Assembly: GCA_964544765.1 (NCBI GenBank)
Contig: CAZJDM010000140.1
Location: forward strand, 1 to 10,993
Length of the DNA stretch: 10,993 bases
Source: CAZJDM01 sp964544765
GTDB lineage: Bacteria; Bdellovibrionota_B; Oligoflexia; CAYFLR01
Direction of reading: 5' to 3'
Made by a program: the position numbers and the translations under genes. The notes below the pieces were generated by a model, which was not told where the DNA came from, did no database searches, and saw nothing but the letters and a program-made list of their open reading frames with translations. Position 1 is the stretch's first letter. Every line of letters begins with the position of its first letter. This document shows positions 6,517 to 10,993 of this stretch, piece by piece.

Positions 6517-7791
6517 GATTCTTCCACCTTGGGGATTAAAGATGGTTCTAGTAAGAGGTGATTGCTTAACTATTTTTTCAAAATAATTGATAATGTCTCT
6601 TACATACCTTCTTTTAGAGATATATGTTCCTGGAAAGAAACTACGTTTAAAACCATAGATTATGGAATTTTTTAGTTGATGTAAATTGATGTTGAAATTG
6701 TTAACCGCTAAGACGATTTCATCGGTAACTGTAGTTTTACTAACAGTTCTGTTGTCAGTACAAAAGGTGGTGCATAAGTTATGCATGAGCATCTTTTGAA
6801 AAGCGTGATATTTTAACTTTTTGATAGAAGGGTTGGTTTGCATATTACTCTTAAGACAAACTTCGATGGTAATTCTGCGGTCAGCGATATATTGACTCAA
6901 ATCTAAAACATACTTTTCTTTTTTATTTTTAGTTGAAATTCTGGGATCTTCAATTTTGGTAATGTCAAATAGGTAGTATCCGTGACCAATTCGATCAGCG
7001 TGAAGTTCAGTAATGGCTTGAAAGATAGATTCTGGCCCATAGGCTTCTCCCGCATGAACTGTTTTGTGGAGAAAATTTTCATGTGCATATTGGTATGCTT
7101 TCCAGTGATAGGCTGCTGGGTGGCCCTTTTCTGCTCCTGCTAAATCAAATCCTATGATGGGGATACCCAGTTCATCTCGATATTTTACAACTCCTTGAAC
7201 CAGTTCATATGAACATGATGAGAATATATCTTTCGGTGTTGAAAAAGGATGAGCGTCAAAAAACTTGCTATAATAGTCTGAGTAACGTCCAAAGGATCTT
7301 AGGGCGCAAACAATAATTCCATAATAGAAAGGTGGTTCTATTCTTTTCCTTACTTCGGGTTTACGGTTAAACTCATCTTTAGCTCTTTTTAATCCTTTGT
7401 TTACCGATTTTAGAATAGTCTTCATATCTAATTGGTTGTGTATATGCAGATGGGGAGCAAACCTAACTTCAATATATCGTACGCCTTCTTTTTGATTATC
7501 AATGGCGACCTCATAAGCTATACGCTCGATATGTTCAGATCTTTGCATAACTGCGCAAGAATATTGAAAGGTCTTTAAGTATTCCTCCAAATTATTGTAA
7601 TTATCTTTGAATACTAATTCGTTTAAACCATCCTCAGTATAGCTGGGAAGATATATTTTTTCTTGGTGGGCTATATCGATTATAGTTCCCATTCTGACAG
7701 AACCGTCTAAATGAAGGTGTAGATCTGATTTAGGTATTTGTTCTACTAATTTGCGAAAATTATTTAATTGAATATCAGTTAATTTGCCCAT
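6514..7791 (-). CDS. Adenosine deaminase family protein, long form
   Basis: A 425-residue zinc amidohydrolase likely to deaminate adenosine or a related purine to its inosine-type product, for purine salvage. Zinc ligands and catalytic residues are visible: His25 and His27 in 'LHLHLDGS', His246 and Glu249 in 'VHAGEA', His270 in 'RIGHG', and Asp346 in 'CTDNR'. 'IEVCLKSNMQTN' (309-320) matches the family's 'LEVCPTSNVQT'. The second Asp of the common TDDP motif is Asn347; TDNR is a known variant. At 425 residues it is longer than the usual 330-350, with inserts around 135-200 and 278-300 and a basic C-terminal extension (about 380-425), so substrate preference is open. The ATG at 7789-7791 has no clear Shine-Dalgarno sequence but follows a 19-codon upstream frame by four bases. 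It is convergent with trxB and divergent from khpA. Confidence 0.9.
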   Translation of the reverse strand: MGKLTDIQLNNFRKLVEQIPKSDLHLHLDGSVRMGTIIDIAHQEKIYLPSYTEDGLNELVFKDNYNNLEEYLKTFQYSCAVMQRSEHIERIAYEVAIDNQKEGVRYIEVRFAPHLHIHNQLDMKTILKSVNKGLKRAKDEFNRKPEVRKRIEPPFYYGIIVCALRSFGRYSDYYSKFFDAHPFSTPKDIFSSCSYELVQGVVKYRDELGIPIIGFDLAGAEKGHPAAYHWKAYQYAHENFLHKTVHAGEAYGPESIFQAITELHADRIGHGYYLFDITKIEDPRISTKNKKEKYVLDLSQYIADRRITIEVCLKSNMQTNPSIKKLKYHAFQKMLMHNLCTTFCTDNRTVSKTTVTDEIVLAVNNFNINLHQLKNSIIYGFKRSFFPGTYISKRRYVRDIINYFEKIVKQSPLTRTIFNPQGGRI

Positions 7792-7795
7792 TGTA

Positions 7796-7855
7796 CTATA
7801 CGCGAGTTTGAGGATTTAAGTTGCGGATTTTTTGTAACATAGCTAATTTACTCAT
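7796..7855 (-). CDS. Possible 19-residue leader peptide upstream of the adenosine deaminase gene
   Basis: ATG at 7853-7855 opens a 19-codon frame (MSKLAMLQKIRNLNPQTRV) ending in TAG at 7796-7798, four bases before the adenosine deaminase ATG and in another frame. The deaminase start has no Shine-Dalgarno sequence, so termination-reinitiation could supply ribosomes. The upstream frame also lacks a clear Shine-Dalgarno sequence, so it may be chance or a nonfunctional frame. Confidence 0.3.
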   Translation of the reverse strand: MSKLAMLQKIRNLNPQTRV

Positions 7856-7920
7856 GTTAGTGAGATTAAAATATATTTAATATGCTTGTAACAAAAAAAC
7901 TTCAAAAAATAAACAATTAT

Positions 7921-7949
7921 TTGAAAAGAGCTTGATTTGGGGGTATTTT
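7921..7949 (+). promoter_or_regulatory. Candidate promoter for khpA
   Basis: TTGAAA (7921-7926; five of six), a 17-base spacer and TATTTT (7944-7949; four of six) fit a sigma-70 promoter. Transcription near 7956 gives a leader of about 64 bases. Competing A/T-rich hexamers exist nearby. Confidence 0.4.
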
Positions 7950-7971
7950 TATGACAAAATCCGTCCATCCG

Positions 7972-8010
7972 GTGGTTCCATATAGTATGATTTAACCACG
8001 AAGTATTTCG
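7972..8010 (+). promoter_or_regulatory. Two hairpins in the khpA leader, next to the ribosome-binding site
   Basis: GTGGTT (7972-7977) pairs with AACCAC (7994-7999), and CGAA-gtat-TTCG (7999-8010) forms a second, tighter hairpin whose last base is the first G of the Shine-Dalgarno sequence GGAGG (8010-8014). The two stems share base 7999, so they compete slightly. This could tune translation of an RNA-binding protein, perhaps by autoregulation; that is inference. Confidence 0.35.
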
Positions 8011-8019
8011 GAGGACATA

Positions 8020-8253
8020 ATGAAGGATCTTGTTTCGTACATTGCCAAAGCTCTAGTAAACAATGAAACTGAGGTAAGGGTTACTGAAGTGGAAGGTAGT
8101 CAAACCAATATTATCGAATTGAAAGTGGCTAAAGAGGATATTGGTAAAATTATTGGTAGGCAGGGTAGAACAGCGGACGCTATTCGTACCGTTTTGAATT
8201 GCTCAGCTGCTAAATCAAACAAAAGATATATTCTACAAATTTTAGATGAGTAG
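8020..8253 (+). CDS. khpA: KhpA-type KH-domain RNA-binding protein
   Basis: A 77-residue single KH-domain protein of the KhpA (YlqC) family, which binds RNA and, in studied bacteria, pairs with KhpB to affect cell division or small-RNA regulation. 'IGKIIGRQGRTADAIRTVLN' (41-60) contains the GxxG loop (Gly46-Arg-Gln-Gly49) and the following helix. The N-terminus, beginning 'MKDLVSYIAKALV', is typical, and the length is normal. The strong GGAGG (8010-8014) lies five bases before the ATG. KhpA genes often lie between rpsP and rimM/trmD; here the gene is alone, divergent from the adenosine deaminase gene and convergent with a lipoprotein gene. It may be a relocated or second copy. No KhpB is in the window. 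Confidence 0.93.
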   Translation: MKDLVSYIAKALVNNETEVRVTEVEGSQTNIIELKVAKEDIGKIIGRQGRTADAIRTVLNCSAAKSNKRYILQILDE

Positions 8254-8272
8254 AGGTTTACTCGATAAATTT

Positions 8273-8302
8273 CAATGAGTATCGTGTCACTGGAACTCAT
8301 TG
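8273..8302. terminator. Candidate hairpin terminator between khpA and the lipoprotein gene
   Basis: CAATGAGT (8273-8280) pairs perfectly with ACTCATTG (8295-8302) around a 14-base loop that contains GTG-T-CAC. It covers the lipoprotein stop codon (8297-8299) and lies 20 bases past the khpA stop. There is no good T-run on either strand, so it may protect mRNA ends rather than terminate. Confidence 0.4.
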
Positions 8303-10858
8303 GTTACCTATACTTCTAGGAAACGATGTATCGGATTTATCACAATTTATCCATGTATCTTCATTTGGCGTCTCATTAAAAAAGGTGAAAGCTTCAAATA
8401 GAAAATATCCCAATGGATTAAATTCAGTCGAGTTAGAATATAAAGTTTGTAAAGGGACACAAAGCTCTATTTCGTTATAATTTACGTAATGGGCATAATA
8501 TTCTACGATTTTACCATTTGATTCCTCATTATTAGCGCTTTCATTATCAGATTCTTCCTCATCAGAGTTCTCATTATTGGATTCTTTCTCGCCTGCGTTC
8601 TCATTATCGGATTCTTCCTCGCCTGCGTTCTCATTATCGGATTTTTCCTCACTAGTTTTTTCTCTGTTGTTTTTATAAACACCATAATAATCATTAGGAA
8701 ATAAATATGTGAGTTCAAAGTAGTCTTTGGATTCTTTTCCCTCAGGGTTATAGGGAATTAAGTAGAGGCTGAATTGGTAGCTTGTAGTTGTATCAGGTAA
8801 AACTTCATCTAATTTAGTCACTACTAATCCACAAAAATTATCATCATCAATGACTGCGTAGGTATATTCAATATTGGTGATTTGTGGACATCCCGCCTCT
8901 AGATCATTGTTATTATCTTGGAGAAAATTTTCAACTCCAATATAATGGTTCCAATCACCAATAAAACCATCCATTAATAAGCCAAAGGATTCTTCTTCAT
9001 TATCTTCAATGCCATTGTCATTATTATTACTATTACTATTATTATTGTTGTTTACATTTTCATTTGCCATCGGAATAATATGATCCTTTGCTAGAGGGTT
9101 CAAACAATGATTTAGTTCCCATTCATCGGCGATTAGATCTTGGTCCGAATCGGCAAAATCTGGATTAGTTTGTAAAACTTCTTCATCGAAGTTACTTAGA
9201 CCGTCATTATCTTGATCTGATGCTAGTTCGATTCCGAATGATGTTAGGTAAGATTCTTGGTTTACCCAACCATCAAAGTAAGGAGATAAATCTGTTATCT
9301 CGTATTCTTCAGATAAAAAAGTAATCAATTGGTCGGTTGTGGTTATATTGGGATCTAAAGAAATGTTCTCAGATATTAATTTATATATTATGTCTTTTGT
9401 TGCGAAATAATTATTTAAAAAGTAAGAAAAAAAATAGGATTTTCCATACAGATATAGCTCTTCTTCAAAAGAATAAGTATGATCATTGTCCCATAACTCT
9501 AAAGGAATTGATGTGCCCTGCATTGCTGCATCTAAAAAATTACTGATTAGTTTATTATGATGACTTTGAGCTCTGGCTGTTCCATAGTATTCTCTAATAT
9601 AGTCCATTTGTAGTAATTGAGAATGTGCTTCTATTAACCATTTGAAAGTAAAATCTTTATTTAAATAATGGGCGTATTCATGGACTATGGTTGAGTTAAA
9701 TAGGTAATTCTCCCGTAAACGAAATTTATCCATTTTTTCAATATTGAATTCGATTCCCAATGTTCCTCTGTTAATTCCAGTATATTGATCGGTTGTGACC
9801 AGATGCTGAATAAGATCGTGGGTAAAGGTAATATCTCTTTTAGTGTGTTCAAGAATGTAATTTAGTGCGGTTTTTGAGTTTTGATGGATATGACTCGCTA
9901 GTTCCATTTCTTTTTGGTCGGAATCATTAAAGGATGTGATAATCGCTATATTTGTGGTGGTAGTGTTAGATTTTTCTGTGTTGTTAAAATCTACATCACA
10001 TTTATAAGCATTGATAGGTAAGTTTAGGGCCGATAAAGAATTATCATATTTAATAAAGGTTCCATCATTATTTACAAAAGTTTCGATTAAAACAAAATAT
10101 TCCTTATCTGACCATAATAGATCTTTTAATTCGGTGAATTGATCAAAAAATGATCTTGCGATTCTTACTTCAACTACATCGCCAATTACTATTTCGGTAT
10201 TTCCTTCATTATTATCGAGAGTTATTGGGCCAGAAGCTAAATCTTGTCCATCGTAAAAGTATAATAGATCTTTTTCTTCTGAGCTATAGGGAATAAAAAA
10301 ACCTAATCTGTTGGGATTTGTTGTTATATTTCCTTTGGCATAGGTTCCTAAAGTGATTTGAAATTCTCCGACATTCGGTCTATCGTTTCTAACGGTTTGC
10401 AGCATGATGTAAACTGAATCTTCATTTAGAGCAATATAAAAAGCAGTCAAATCGAATGATTCCAACTGTTGATCGGATAAAACAGTGTCAATAATCACGT
10501 CATACGGTTGATCCTTGGTGACTAGAAAATCTTTTGTCCAGTCACTAGGGTTACCATCTATGGTGATGGTTTTATCTTCAGATAATTGGAAGGATCGGAT
10601 GATGGGTGTATCTACATCACATTGTTCAAGTTTTAAATCCTTGATAGGGGGGCAGAAATGTTTGTCTATTGCTCCATTTACTTGAAATAATTCAATTTTT
10701 GGTTTATGTCCAACCTCAAGATAAGGGCTTGCGGTTTTAATATCAGATATATCGGTGGTAGCCCTTCCCAAACCCTCTTCTTCAGCGGATTGTTTTTTTC
10801 TACAGTAAGGGAAGGAAATTATTGATACTAATAGATACACGATCAAAATATTTTTCAT
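8297..10858 (-). CDS. Exported, probably lipid-anchored, metallopeptidase-like protein
   Basis: An 853-residue envelope protein. A hydrophobic signal sequence (3-18) ends in Phe-Pro-Tyr-Cys19, a non-canonical lipobox, so lipidation is likely but not certain. Residues 97-280 begin 'TITIDGNPSDW' and look like a beta-sandwich of the CBM9/DOMON sort. 'HEYAH' at 393-397 and 'WLIEAHSQ' at 407-414, with Glu410 as a likely third ligand, resemble gluzincin (peptidase MA-like) zinc peptidases. Residues 548-590 hold two Asp-rich calcium-binding stretches of the thrombospondin type 3 sort (DNDGLSNFDEE and ADSDQDLIADEWE). An Asn-rich linker (602-615) follows. A second 'DGFIGDW' module begins at 630 and is interrupted by an acidic repeat (734-783). 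The substrate is unknown. The ATG has no clear Shine-Dalgarno sequence and sits in a hairpin. Codon use looks AT-rich like its neighbours. Confidence 0.85.
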   Translation of the reverse strand: MKNILIVYLLVSIISFPYCRKKQSAEEEGLGRATTDISDIKTASPYLEVGHKPKIELFQVNGAIDKHFCPPIKDLKLEQCDVDTPIIRSFQLSEDKTITIDGNPSDWTKDFLVTKDQPYDVIIDTVLSDQQLESFDLTAFYIALNEDSVYIMLQTVRNDRPNVGEFQITLGTYAKGNITTNPNRLGFFIPYSSEEKDLLYFYDGQDLASGPITLDNNEGNTEIVIGDVVEVRIARSFFDQFTELKDLLWSDKEYFVLIETFVNNDGTFIKYDNSLSALNLPINAYKCDVDFNNTEKSNTTTTNIAIITSFNDSDQKEMELASHIHQNSKTALNYILEHTKRDITFTHDLIQHLVTTDQYTGINRGTLGIEFNIEKMDKFRLRENYLFNSTIVHEYAHYLNKDFTFKWLIEAHSQLLQMDYIREYYGTARAQSHHNKLISNFLDAAMQGTSIPLELWDNDHTYSFEEELYLYGKSYFFSYFLNNYFATKDIIYKLISENISLDPNITTTDQLITFLSEEYEITDLSPYFDGWVNQESYLTSFGIELASDQDNDGLSNFDEEVLQTNPDFADSDQDLIADEWELNHCLNPLAKDHIIPMANENVNNNNNSNSNNNDNGIEDNEEESFGLLMDGFIGDWNHYIGVENFLQDNNNDLEAGCPQITNIEYTYAVIDDDNFCGLVVTKLDEVLPDTTTSYQFSLYLIPYNPEGKESKDYFELTYLFPNDYYGVYKNNREKTSEEKSDNENAGEEESDNENAGEKESNNENSDEEESDNESANNEESNGKIVEYYAHYVNYNEIELCVPLQTLYSNSTEFNPLGYFLFEAFTFFNETPNEDTWINCDKSDTSFPRSIGNQ
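8521..8650. repeat. Tandem 30-base coding repeat
   Basis: Four 30-base units (8521, 8551, 8581 and 8611) plus a 10-base partial copy lie inside the lipoprotein gene. The units at 8581 and 8611 differ at one base; the others are more diverged. They encode a ten-residue acidic repeat (consensus near EESDNENAGE) at about residues 734-783. Because the period is a multiple of three, copy gain or loss would keep the frame. Confidence 0.85.
9019..9054. repeat. Trinucleotide repeat encoding an Asn-rich linker
   Basis: An ATT/ACT-type trinucleotide run (minus strand AAT and AGT codons) encodes an Asn/Ser stretch at about residues 602-613 of the lipoprotein. It links the calcium-binding repeats to the second DGxxxDW module. 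Length change by slippage would stay in frame. Confidence 0.7.
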
Positions 10859-10886
10859 TTTAGATTCATCGGTAATAAATCTAAAA
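10858..10886 (-). promoter_or_regulatory. Hairpin over the lipoprotein translation start
   Basis: TTTTAGATT (10858-10866) and AATCTAAAA (10878-10886) form a perfect 9-base inverted repeat with an 11-base loop. On the minus-strand mRNA this covers the normal ribosome-binding position and touches the A of the ATG. No Shine-Dalgarno sequence is seen. A further AATCTAAAA-type copy follows, so it may be a regulatory hairpin or a low-complexity AT repeat. Confidence 0.35.
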
Positions 10887-10889
10887 TCT

Positions 10890-10993
10890 AAAATTTGAAG
10901 ACTTGCGAGAATTTGAGTTTTGAGGTAAGGTCACGGAGTGTGCGCCAAGATAAATTGGCGCTTACTTGCAGGTGCAAATTTCATCAATGAAAT
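10890..10993. repeat. Structured palindromic intergenic element at the window edge
   Basis: A perfect GCGCCAA-gataaa-TTGGCGC hairpin (10942-10961) sits near the centre of a wider imperfect palindrome. GTAAG (10925-10929) faces CTTAC (10961-10965, sharing one base), and outer GAATTTG/CAAATTTC-type arms lie beyond them. ATTTCAT-CA-ATGAAAT (10978-10993) ends the window. No open frame lies here. It resembles an intergenic repeat of the same general class as the element at 6386-6516 but is different in sequence. The right end may be cut off. Confidence 0.4.

Noticed and set aside
8521..8650. CRISPR array
   Set aside because: The units are direct head-to-tail copies without spacers and are translated in frame as an acidic repeat.
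8503..8718. Repetitive basic frame of 71 codons over the tandem repeat
   Set aside because: It is the shifted-frame shadow of the 30-base repeat in the lipoprotein gene, with no ribosome-binding site or recognisable domain.
1..10993. Hidden multi-gene defence or biosynthetic system
   Set aside because: The genes are mostly single-gene units on alternating strands with housekeeping or signalling roles; none forms a recognisable multi-gene effector set.

Overview
This window comes from an AT-rich bacterial chromosome, probably Gram-negative: it encodes a likely exported lipoprotein, a two-segment inner-membrane HAMP protein and cyclic-di-GMP signalling. The lipobox is non-canonical (Phe-Pro-Tyr-Cys), a looseness seen in spirochaetes. 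The palindromic intergenic repeats recall those scattered through deltaproteobacteria-like genomes. I cannot fix the phylum from the sequence alone. There is no rRNA, tRNA, CRISPR array, phage module or transposase gene.

There are eight protein genes, and neighbouring strands mostly alternate. From left to right they are: a small HAMP membrane protein (-, 12-539); a divergent orotate phosphoribosyltransferase-like protein (+, 775-1692); a soluble GAF-GAF-GGDEF diguanylate cyclase (-, 1724-3904, starting at an ATG 105 bases inside the longest open frame); a type Ic-like aspartate aminotransferase (+, 4087-5373); thioredoxin reductase (+, 5445-6392); a long adenosine deaminase-family enzyme (-, 6514-7791); a KhpA-type KH-domain RNA-binding protein (+, 8020-8253); and a large secreted, probably lipid-anchored, metallopeptidase-like protein with calcium-binding and low-complexity regions (-, 8297-10858). 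Only the aminotransferase and thioredoxin reductase could form an operon, and a hairpin lies between them. The rest look like single-gene units, mixing nucleotide and amino acid metabolism, redox, signalling and RNA binding. I see no multi-gene defence, secretion or biosynthetic system.

The most unusual content is between the genes. A ~119-base imperfect palindrome with A5/T5 tracts fills the space between the convergent trxB and adenosine deaminase genes. It is flanked by a direct repeat of TAGTTA that extends to ten identical bases, TAGTTAGATT. Removing the element plus one repeat restores an arrangement in which the two stop codons overlap, so it looks like a small non-autonomous insertion that damaged neither gene. 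A GC-rich perfect palindrome forms the last codons of the HAMP gene. A second structured element lies at the right edge. Smaller hairpins cover the stop codons of minus-strand genes at the other two convergent junctions. Candidate leader features include three inverted repeats before the HAMP gene, a 19-codon upstream frame ending four bases before the adenosine deaminase start, and a structured khpA leader.
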